In this document: piece by piece, positions 54,991 through 64,000 of the stretch | How positions within the stretch are numbered: position 1 is the first letter of the stretch | Layout: every line of letters starts with the position of its first letter | Assembly: GCA_030704615.1 (NCBI GenBank) | Contig: CM060734.1 | Coordinates: forward strand, 31,574,042 to 31,638,041 | Source: Takakia lepidozioides | Lineage: Eukaryota > Streptophyta > Takakiopsida > Takakiales > Takakiaceae | Length of the DNA: 64,000 nucleotides | Reading direction: 5' to 3' | Position numbers and translations under genes: made by a program | The notes under the pieces: generated by a model | The model's input: only the letters and a program-made list of their open reading frames with translations | The model's database searches: none | Told to the model about the DNA's origin: nothing

Positions 54991-56525
54991 TTTCCGAATA
55001 TTCCTCCAATACACCCCTCATTGTTATATAGCCTCAGATCATTGTAGTTTGATTGGACTAATTAAAACAAGTCCTCCTTCAAAAATATGCAATTCTTGTA
55101 TGATGGATACTTCGTTGGATTCTGAAACTAAAAAGCTGGTGTCCCTCCATTGAAATTTTCGACAGGTTAAGTGAGGCTGGACTTGAAACGCTTTTCAATC
55201 GGGGCTTAGCAATGTTTACGGTGTCTCTATTTTTCTTTGTCCCCCCACGCGCACACATGCAGACAGCAAATTTAGAGTGAAGGGTGTGTTAGGTGTTTAA
55301 CCACACTGTCAAAGTGCATTCCACCAAAATGAGTTGGGTGAATTGAGGCAGGTCTTCTCCCTCCGGGAAGCTGATGAGGCGTGGACCTTGAAATTGAGCT
55401 TACAGACCAACGATCACAACTACCTCTCTGGAATGTGAATTTGCATGAGTACATGTGGGCTCTCATCGTGGTAAGGTGGTTTTAAAAAAAACCTTTCAGC
55501 TTATGCGATGCCCCATTACATCTCACTGACCTTTGCGACACCAGCTATTACCATCATCATATCAATGAAAAGAATCCACTAGAAGATGGGTCCTCAGTAT
55601 CCGGTATGAAGAGGTGAGCGCTCTCCGAGGGCAAATTATTGGACGTAGCGCACTGGTGAAGGGATCTGCCGTCGCGTCACTTTCCCGCCAGGCTATATCC
55701 CGTAGAGAAGTGCCTCCTCCCACTTTTTCTACCTACTGACCATATTTTTCCATGCGGAGGTGGTACTGGAAGATATCAGAGGGTGACCGGCTGGATCCCT
55801 TTACCAGTGCGCTATGCTAGGTAGTGCCTCGGTTGTAGCCGGTTCCTAGCACAACCCACGGTCATGGGTGTTTTATGAATTTTTAGCCTCGGTCATAGGA
55901 GTTATATGTTTTCAAAATGGAATAAAACCATAAGCGGATATAGAGGACTGGTGCATTTATACAGTCCATCTGCACCAATCTAGCGAGGCGAAACCTTCAG
56001 TAGTGTAGCCAGAAACCCTAAACCTATAGTAGCGGCGGCAAGTGTCGCATTGAGAAATACTTGGTGATATGAGCACAAACCTAAGCAGCGGTGGGTTTCG
56101 CATTGAGAAGAGAGAAAACAAATATCGCAACAATTTCATGCAACGAAAACAAAACAGCTGACACAAAATACAATTCTAATGCTATTGAAAATGTGATGCT
56201 AAATAGAACTCGAAAAAATGTATTTGTTCCCTCATCTGAAAATAACACCAAATACACAATAAACAGAAAATATAGCGATATTAATTGAAATGATTTACAT
56301 GACAATATAGACATAATAACAAATGAGGATATTTTCGTTTACTGAAATTTTCTTTAGGAACGGAGTTTACATGTACATTTGTTAGTTAGATCATCAATAA
56401 AACCAAGATATTCCTTCTTGTGCCATGAATTTTAACACAGAATCTGAGAAGGTCTGAGATTGTTTTGCTTTGAGAACATCAATGTCGACAATTTTTACTA
56501 ATGAATTCAACAATTGAAAAGGATT
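54991..56525. other. 3' side of the kinesin gene; no further gene recognised
   Basis: The first few hundred bases should include the kinesin 3' untranslated region; I cannot point to the poly(A) site. The remainder becomes AT-rich towards 56500 with no recognisable product. Confidence 0.5.
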
Positions 56526-56527
56526 TC

Positions 56528-57500
56528 TCAACACAAAACTATTGTCTGACAGTGCTTGAGTTCAAAAACCACCATGCTTTTGAACCAATATGGAGGGATA
56601 CTAACTCAGCAATTTCAATTGCTTCGCCATAACAAATAAATTTCTATACACGAAACTCTTTTCTGTTAGTGTTTTTGTTCGAAACACTACATGCTTTTGA
56701 ACAAATATGGAGAGATATGAACTAAAGGATTTGAAATACTTCGCCGTAACAAAAGAGTTTCTCAACACAAAACTCTTGTCCAACTGTGGTTGTGTACAAA
56801 ATCCTGCATACTTTTGAAACAATATGGAGGGATACGAACTGAGGGATTTGAACTTCTTCGCCGTAAAAAAAAGTTTTCTCAATACGAAACTCTTGTCTGA
56901 TAATGTTAAGAATCTGCATGCTTTAGAACCTATATGGAGGGATATGAACTGCTTCGGCGTAGCAAAGAGTTTCTCAACACGAAACTCTTCTCTAACAGTG
57001 TTTCTGTTCAGAAACCTGCATGCATTTGGAACAATAAGGAGGGATACGAACTGAGGGATTTGAACTTTTTCGCCTTAACAAAAGAGTTTTTCAACACAAA
57101 ACTATCGTCTAACATTGTTTTGGTTCAAAAAACTGCATGCTTTTGAACCAATATGGAGGGATATGAACTGAGGGATGTGTACTTATTTGCCTGTACAAGA
57201 GTTTCTCAATACGAAACTCTTCTCTGATAGTGTTTTTTGTTCAAAAACCTACATGCTTTTGAATCAATATGGAGGGATATGAACTGAGGGATTTGAATTG
57301 CTTCGCCATAACAAAATAGTTTCTTAACACAAATCTCTAGTGTGACAATGATTGTGTTCAAAATCGTGCACCCTTTTGAAACAATATTAAGGGATATGAA
57401 TTGAGGCATTTGAACTCCTTTGCCGTGACAAAAGAGTTTCTCCATACGAAACACTTGTGTGACAGTGTTCTTATTCAAAAACTTGCATATATTTGAGTAA
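56528..57500. repeat. 117-bp tandem repeat array, block 1 (~8 copies)
   Basis: The consensus landmarks are AATATGGAGGGATATGAACT, GAGGGATTTGAACT, TTCGCCGTAACAAAAGAG, TTTCTCAACACGAAACTC and TGCATGCTTTTGAACC. AATATGG landmarks fall at 56587, 56704, 56821, 56931, 57033, 57150, 57267 and 57383, so the period is 117 with a few short units. Minus-strand open frames here are byproducts of the repeat. Confidence 0.9.
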
Positions 57501-57504
57501 TGAT

Positions 57505-59620
57505 TGTTATGAGGGATCGGAGCGTTGTGAGGTGTATGGCTTTAAAGCATTTATGAATGGAGATGATACAGAGGTTAAAATTATTTTGAAGTTGTTGAGA
57601 TGCTGTCGTTTTGTATACCGCCTCTGGTTCCAGCAGTAATGACGAAGAGCAGGCCTGTGGACCAACCCTGCCGGCGGATAGCTAGAATGAGTGAAGCATA
57701 TTTTTGTCGTTTTTCAAGGGTGGAAATACAGAGGAAGCGGTCATGGCAATATGTGAACTCGATGAAGTGTATGGTGATTGACGTGGGGACAGTGTGGGGA
57801 TGGAAATATGGTAGGCCAGAAGGTGTGTTTCCGTTGGTGGCCCATATACTGGGCAAATCTGCATTTGAGAGTTTGTCGGATTTGTGCATCAGATGCAGCT
57901 GTAGTGTGCCAGAAGTTATTGGACAATTTATGGTGGAGTATTTCGGAATGTGTCTATTTTTGGATATGTTGTTAGGGGTGGCTGAGGGACGCTGCGGCTT
58001 GTTTGTTGGCTTCTTTAGATATGGTAGATCGGAGGTTTTGTGGGCGGGGATTCAGGTGGACTTGAGATCGGGTGTATTAACCAGAAAGGGTGCGCATGTG
58101 CAATATGTATGGGATCAGCCGAGGGTTCCACTGCTGGTTTGGACGCCCCATGCTGAGTAAGGAGGTCAGCCTCCTCATTTCCGTTAATTCCGGTATGTGA
58201 ATGTACTTTAAGAAAGTGAATGGGTTTGTCAATTGAGATAGCCAGGGTGATGATAGTTGAGATAAGGTTAAGGTCTGGGTGATGAAGGTGGGAGGAGGGG
58301 AAAGCTATATGATTACGCAAGAGAAAGAGTGAGGTCAAGTTGTCAGTGAAAATGTAGTACGGTGGTGGAAACGTGGCTACTTGGGAGAAGGCTTCGTAGA
58401 TGGCCATAAGTTCGGCATGTAATATGGTAGCAGGTCCTGGGAGTCGGTGGGCGGTCCTCTTCTTGGTGGCTGCATGATAGACTCCATACCCGGCGCAAAG
58501 AGCCGGAGTGGGAGCCATCGGTGTAGTGTGCATGTAGTGGGGGATATTTGGGAGAAGTTGGGCCTAGGTGTACCAGGGGTGCACCCACAAGTGTTGTATA
58601 GTACGAGGAGGAGGGGATGCCTGAGCCCATATTTTGTTTGGTTTAGGTCTATAGGATAGGGCTGAGGGGTTATGTATGGGTGGGGGTGGGAGGGTGGTGA
58701 TAGACATACCTTGGTTGTTGGATAATAAGAGATTAAGGCAGGGAAGGAAGTCTGGGGGTATATGGGTATGATGGGTATTATGGACCATTAAGATCAAGGT
58801 AACAGTAGGTTCTTTGTGGCGTAGGTATTTCGGGAAGGGCGGGTTGTGTATGTATCTAAGTTGTTTGGGTTCAATGACCACCAGCGGAGTTACGTCAGGG
58901 GGGAGTTGAAGAAGAGGGTGTTGGTGGTTAGGCGATCTCTGTAGTGTGAGAATAAGGATGGTGGTGGTGGAGGAGGAGGCGTGTGCAGCGCGACGAGCCC
59001 ATTGAAGGGCTTCATGTGCGAGGGGCCTGGGGGCAGGTGAGCAAAGCCCCCGCCAGTCCAGGTATGCTGAGTAGCGGAGCCTAAGGCCCCAAATACACAA
59101 TCTCGGGGGTGCGGGCGAAAGTTCAAGGGGGCATGTGAGCGGGCTGGAGTAATATGAGTGGGTAAGCTAAAAGGAGGTGATGATGAGGTTGAGGATGCCA
59201 GGAGGGACAAAGTTGTGTGTAGGCTACCGCTAGTTTGTTAAGGGTGCGGGGTTTTTTAGTGGGGGTGTCGCATAGATATTGATCAATAAGCCAACTAACC
59301 TCAGTGGTAAAGTCTTGTTTCGGAGGTTGCGGGTGGCGATTTTGTGTGGTGGAAGCTGAGTATTTGTACCATAGCCAAGCAAGCCGTACATTGGAAATGG
59401 TCCCAGCGAATCTCCCGTTAATTATGTAGATGTTTGGATATTGTTTGGCTAGGGCATATGATAGGTGAGACATGCTCAATGTCTTTGTCGGGGTTGCATT
59501 CTGTAATGTGTATTTGGAGATTAGGGGCGGATAGGGGGTGGTGGATGAAGCGAGCGTCAATGGGCTGGGTTTGGGAGGCATGGTGCTGATGGATGTGTGC
59601 TAGATAATTGGTGTTAGTTG
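57505..59620 (-). mobile_element. Inserted coding element with RNase H and a possible methyltransferase-like region, broken
   Basis: It splits the 117-bp array. Minus-strand frames in order: 59123-59581 from an ATG (MPPKPSPLTLASST), Pro-rich; then across 58890-59210 and 58564-59100 the residues RDCVFGA, TWTGGGFA, PP and ALQWARRAA, with a later HNPPF. That spacing recalls N6-adenine or PCIF1-type methyltransferases (Asp, NPP[FY/W], then a helix), though the match is weak. Next come RNase H boxes: YTDGSHSG (one frame), AELMAIYEAF, YYIFTDNLTS and KVHSHTGINGNEEAD, covering D-E-D-D. A His/Cys-poor tail follows to about 57580. At least two frameshifts break the reading. No reverse transcriptase is seen. 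It could be a truncated retroelement or an unfamiliar element type. Confidence 0.6.
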
Positions 59621-59622
59621 TT

Positions 59623-59697
59623 TTGTGGATATGGAGGGATAATATGAACTAAGGGATTTGAACTTCTTTGCCATAGCACAAGAGTTTCTCAACACGG
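59623..59697. repeat. 117-bp repeat, block 2 (partial unit)
   Basis: It resumes the array with ATATGGAGGGATAATATGAA and ends after TTTCTCAACACG, where unrelated sequence begins. It marks the right edge of the 57505-59620 insertion and the left edge of the next one. Confidence 0.85.
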
Positions 59698-60429
59698 GGT
59701 GATTGCAGCCTACAGTGTCCATTTTTTGCTGTCACAGCATTATTTTTTCCTGATATAGAATAGTGATAAATTATCATACTCCTACATGACAATGCCATCA
59801 ATAAAAAAAAGACTAACATATAGAGGTTCATCTACATATACTCTCACACTTTTAAATCTCATTATAAAAAACCAGAATCTCTAGATACTATGGATTTTTA
59901 AAAAGTCCATAAGGAATTGTCACAGTCCATAAAAAAAAGACGTTATGGACTTTTTTAATATAGGAGTTAGAACAAAGTCAAGAAAAATGGACTCTCTCAA
60001 ACTTGCTTTGGAGAATGAAGAATAACTATCATACATAAATATACTATTTTGAGCCTCAAAAATAGATATTTTCATAAAGTCTTACGACTAATTTTTTTTT
60101 AAATAACAAAACTTTTTTCATTAGACGCATTCATCAATATATGAAGTGAGACATTTGTTTTGTTTTGTTTTGTTTTGTCACGTTGAGATGTCCCGAACCG
60201 CAAGGCCCCAGCCCTGGTGCTTGGTACCGTTGGAAAGCCCTCGACGAGGAGGGGTGCACGGGCTTGGTCTCAAGATTTTTGGACATGCGGTGTGGGATGT
60301 CGAATTCCAAGTACTTTTGGTCGCTGGAACAAAAAATAGCAAAAATGGCAAAGTGGGCATTCCTGGACAATGGTTGGAGCCTCGACAGGAGAGATATCAA
60401 GGGAAAGGTCTCCGGTTCAAATCTGGTCG
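59698..60429. other. AT-rich segment, then a unique ~280 bp stretch; no gene
   Basis: A 13-bp perfect inverted repeat (AAAAAGTCCATAA at 59900-59912, mirrored at 59943-59955) could form a small hairpin. TTTTG repeats lie at 60150-60178. At 60405-60425 the text GGTCTCCGGTTCAAATC resembles a polymerase III B box, so the stretch 60180-60430 may be a SINE-like head. Confidence 0.45.
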
Positions 60430-61165
60430 TAGGCTCTGTGGAAAAAAACTTACTTAGATGACATTGGTCACTTGGGCCAACGGCAGGGGCTACCTTAGAG
60501 GTTGCATTTGGGCCTCGACATGGGAGACGCACTTTGATACATATGGGATTGTACTTGGACTTAGATGACACTAGACACTTGGGCCAACGGCACAGGCTAC
60601 CCTAGAGGTCGCATTTGGGCCTCGACATAGGAGACGCACTTGGATACGTAGGGGATTGCACTTGGACTTAGAAAACACTGGACACTTGGGCCAACGGCAT
60701 AGGCTACCCTAGAGGTCGCATTTGGGCCTCAACATAGGAGACGCACTTGGATACATAGGAGATTGCACTTGGACTTAGATTTTAATTCTTCACACATAGC
60801 CAACGGCGTAGGCTACAGTAGAGGTTGCACTTGGGCCTCAACATATGATACGCATTGGATACATAAGAAATTGCACTTGGTTTTAGATTTCCAATTCTTC
60901 ACACATGGGCCAAAGGTACAGGCTATCCTAGATCAGGTTGCACTTGGGCCTCAACATAGGAGACGCACTGGGATACATAGAGGATCTTACACTTGGACTT
61001 AGATGACACTTGACACTTGAACCCACGGCACATATTGCCCTATAGTTCGAATTTGGGCCTTGACATAGGAGACGCACTGGGTACATAAAGGATCTTACAC
61101 TTGGACTTAGTTGACACTTGACACTTGGGCCAACGGCACAGGCTACCATAGTTCACCATAAATGC
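60430..61165. repeat. 106-112 bp tandem repeat array (~7 copies)
   Basis: Landmarks are CACTTGGGCCAACGGCA, AGGCTACC, GCATTTGGGCCTCGACAT and GGAGACGCACTTGGATACAT. CCAACGG-type landmarks fall at about 60478, 60585, 60691, 60800, 60910, 61022 and 61130. Unit length drifts upward from 106 to 112. It is unrelated to the 117-bp repeat. Confidence 0.88.
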
Positions 61166-61335
61166 ACAGTTGAGTATGATTAAATTACAAAAAAAAATTT
61201 GTGAATTGATATTATCGCAATTTGTAAAACTTGGTTTTAACAATCAATAATAGACGGTCAAGATTGTCAATTGAAGCAAATCTGATTGTTGAGGATTCGC
61301 CACATCCTCCTTTATGTACTCTTTATGTACTCATG

Positions 61336-61521
61336 CACTACAGGAAAAGGGAGGGGTTTTCCACGTCGCGGCGTCGTAAAACAGCCCTTTTCGGGCAGGG
61401 CGAAAAACCAAATGGGCGTCACAAGCCCGTCGCAAGGGCGTCGCCAAAAAAACGTCGCAAATTTGCGACCAATGGGGGTCACAAAAAGGCGAAACCACGA
61501 TTTGTGACGCCCAGGCGTCAG

Positions 61522-61563
<42 letters not shown>

Positions 61564-62190
61564 ACTAACCAACACACCTACACCACATATATTTATCACA
61601 AAAGCAATATATATATATATATATGTGAAGATTTCCTTCAAGTTCCTTCTAAGGGGGTCCCTCTTGTGACGCCTGGGAGTTGCAATCTCCACAACCTTAG
61701 TGCCCAGCCCCAACGTCGTCGTCGTTGTTGCACCCCCCAACTGTCAGGCGCCCCAAGCGACGTCCTTGTGATGACCTAAGCTGACTACAACACCATTGCG
61801 ACCCTCTGGCGTCGCAGCGTTGGCCGTCCCAGCGCGGGGCGCCCCCAGCGAAAGTTGAGGGCCGCAAAGCCAAAAAAAAAAAAAACAAACAAACTCTCAT
61901 TGTGGTGATGCTGTTGCGACGCCCTGGCGTCGTAGAGGCGCTGGGGCGCCCTCAGTGACGCTTTTGCGACGCCGAGGCGTCGCAAAAATAAAAATAAAAA
62001 TAAAAATTGGCCCGACGTCGCAAGAAAAAAAATCCGTCGCAATGAGGGCCCTCTTTCCCCCTTCATGCCACCTTGCGACGGCTGGGCGTCGTAATGGTGT
62101 CGCAGCGGGGGATTGCGACGCCGGGGTGTCGCAAAAAAGCGCCGCGCGGGACGTTGGGGCGCGGCTGGCGTCGCAAACCCCCCCCCCCAC
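61336..62190 (+). mobile_element. CACTA-like element end with dyad repeats (other end not found)
   Basis: It starts CACTACAGGAAAAGGG, close to the canonical CACTACAAGAAAA terminus. Many near-palindromic GCGACGCC/GGCGTCGC units follow, including one nearly perfect dyad at about 61967-61985. They are interrupted by a 39-A run (61522-61560) and an AT microsatellite (61607-61624). The same dyads occur near both ends of the 35466-42825 element. I find no matching TAGTG end, so the element is truncated on the right near the C run at about 62176-62188. Confidence 0.55.
61522..61624. repeat. Poly-A run and AT microsatellite
   Basis: An unbroken 39-A run at 61522-61560 is followed by an AT dinucleotide run at 61607-61624. 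Both lie inside the CACTA-like element. Confidence 0.9.
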
Positions 62191-62235
62191 CCATTTGTTG
62201 TATCTGCCATTTTTGGTCCATTCTAGTTTGCAATC

Positions 62236-62815
62236 ACCCCACGAAACTTTCATCTGATAGGGGTTTTGTTCGAAAACATGCATCATTTCCTCAACACGAA
62301 ACTCTTGTTTGAAAGTGTTTTTGTTCAAAAAATTGAATGCTTTTGAACCAATATGGAGAGATATAAACTGATGAATTTGAACTGATTTGTTGTAACAAAA
62401 GAGTTTTTCAACACGAAACACTTGGCTGACAGTGATTTTTGTTAAAAAAACATGCATGTTTTTTGAACAATATGGAGGGATATGAACTGAGGGATTTGAA
62501 CTCATTTGCCGTAGCACAAGAGTTTCTCAATACGAAACTCTTGGCTGACAGTGTTTTTGTTCTAAAACCTGCATACTTTTGAGATAATATTGAGGGATAT
62601 GAATCGAGAGAATTGACCTGCTTTCCTATAACAAAAGAGTTTCTCAACAAGAAACTCCTGTCTGACATTGTTCTTGTTCAAAAACCTGCATGCTGTTGAA
62701 CCAATATTAGAGAGATATCAACTGAGGGATTTGAACTGCATCGTCATAACAAAATAGTTTTTCAACACGAAATTCTTGTCTGATAGTGTATTTGTTCGAA
62801 AACATGTGCGATTTT
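62236..62815. repeat. 117-bp repeat, block 3 (~5 copies)
   Basis: Same unit and orientation as block 1, with CAATATGGAGGGATATGAAC, TTTCTCAACACGAAACTC and GACAGTGTTTTTGTTC recurring. Together with blocks 1 and 2 it shows that one array has been split by insertions. Confidence 0.9.
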
Positions 62816-64000
62816 CTCTGGGCATCTCAAGAATATTTTTCATATTTTTTCATGTTTGTGAGCATCCTAACTGCACTCTACCCAACGTCTCTTGAAGGAT
62901 CAAGTTTCACACTGCTCAATATGTAATTGTATTAGTTGTTAGGGGAGAGAGTTTCACTCTGCAAAAATATACATGGGTGGGGCTTTTAAAAGTGACATAT
63001 TCATCATTTCAGCTACAGTGGGATTTTTTCTTAGGCAAGTTGATACAGAGTTTTGCCGTGCGAAATTATCTATGGGTAACGATCTTAAATTTAAGGTTAG
63101 GCCTCACCTCCCATATTCGTGCCTGTTATGAAAAAGGCATGGTATCATGTGAGCACAACGTGAGAAAAAACCACGCTTATATGATAACATGTTCATCAAG
63201 TATATGGGCTACTTGTTCTTTAATATATGTTAGTTTCACAAAATTGTTAGTTTCGCCAATTCCGTTCCGCTGGGGAAATTTGGCGGAAATTTTGTGGAAA
63301 TTTGGGGAATATGCCTTTGTGCTCGCGTGAGCATGCTCATGCGCTACCCAACCTCCGGTTCCTACCTGCCGTTCGACGCAGCAGCGTCTTGCCACAATCC
63401 GGACTGGCTACAACCCAGTAGTAGCCTATAAGCGAGGCGCTTACCTAGTTCATAGTCCACTCTTCGCCAGCATGTCTGGATATTTACTCACCATCAAGAC
63501 TGAGTAGATTGGATCACTGCAATGAAATCGCACCCTGGCATGTCAGCTGCAGATTGTTTCAAAATGTTTGAATATATCATTGCAGGAAACATGGCAAGCT
63601 TTCCTGTGGGGCTATGGACACGTGGTGTGGACCAACCATCTGAGGGGCCGTCGCCCCTAGAGGAGAAGAAGATAGTACTGTTAAAAACGGAGATGATACT
63701 TTGATGGGAGGAAGAAATTTTAAAAGCAAATACTTGTCCAGATTGACAACCATTCTGTGGAGATATATGGACAAAATTTTTGAGGGTAAGTCAATGTCAA
63801 CTTGTATTTATTGTGGAAAATCATTTCATTTTGCAAGAGAGTCCATGTTCTGGAAGGTGGAATGGAAGGGAAATAAATGCAAGACATTGAAGTGGAAAAA
63901 TACTGTGAAGAACAACACTTCGGGTAATCAGGCAACTGTTCTAATATAGAAGAAAATTTTGATGAAACATTTGTTTTGGTTTCAAATCTGGTTGAAGAAT
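62816..64000. other. No gene recognised
   Basis: Short plus-strand frames occur, for example at 63522-63704 and 63701-63949. The latter contains CIYCGKSFHF, half of a possible zinc-binding motif. Neither resembles a family I know, and no splice structure can be defined. A gene entering from the right edge is possible. Confidence 0.35.

Noticed and set aside
56601-57478. Repeated minus-strand frames such as those starting MRKLFFTAKKF
   Set aside because: They are the 117-bp satellite read in frame; 117 is divisible by three, so frames persist by arithmetic, not selection.
57600-58160. 186-codon plus-strand frame
   Set aside because: It is antisense to the RNase H region, whose motifs on the minus strand are clear.
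61231-62517. Frames of up to about 200 codons around the poly-A run, on both strands
   Set aside because: They arise from homopolymers and dyad repeats of the CACTA-like element.

Overview
The window is nuclear DNA of a land plant. The evidence is spliced genes with GT-AG introns for a plastid KEA3-type antiporter, a Golgi UDP-glucuronate 4-epimerase (pectin precursor synthesis) and a NACK-type phragmoplast kinesin, together with two very large DYW-class PPR genes. The highly homogenised P-L-S PPR arrays, the many PPR copies and the heavy transposon load suggest a seed-free vascular plant (fern or lycophyte). That lineage call is an inference, not proven by the sequence.

Layout. 1-3939 (minus): the 5' part of KEA3, six main coding exons, running off the left edge. 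7928-9454 (minus): a complete two-exon UDP-glucuronate 4-epimerase. 12.2-19.3 kb: a decayed repeat block bounded by ~100 bp inverted repeats and holding LINE reverse-transcriptase relics. 20.4-22.2 kb (minus): traces of an unidentified spliced gene with an in-frame stop. 22.5-31.6 kb: a tandem duplication of two PPR-DYW genes (minus) that differ by exactly two 101-residue modules.

31.6-46.8 kb is a block absent from the other duplicate. It carries a minisatellite, a TATA-like box, a foldback repeat and a decayed L1-type LINE on the plus strand. Between the endonuclease and reverse-transcriptase domains the LINE is split by a 7.36 kb CACTA-type DNA transposon (35466-42825) with matching termini and a 3-bp target duplication. 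The transposon has no recognisable transposase; its cargo is several broken PPR-DYW fragments and PPR flanking DNA. The nesting is PPR fragments, inside CACTA, inside LINE, inside the duplicated flank of an intact PPR gene.

48.2-55.0 kb (plus): a complete 13-exon NACK-type kinesin-7 gene with candidate G2/M (MSA) promoter elements. 56.5-62.8 kb: a 117-bp tandem repeat broken by two insertions. One is an unusual ~2.1 kb minus-strand coding element with RNase H motifs and a possible methyltransferase-like region. The other contains a ~108-bp tandem repeat and a second CACTA-like end with the same dyad motifs as the first. 62.8-64 kb: nothing recognised.

The host genes do not form one pathway; they are ordinary scattered plant genes. 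The unusual biology is the traffic between the PPR-DYW locus and transposons.
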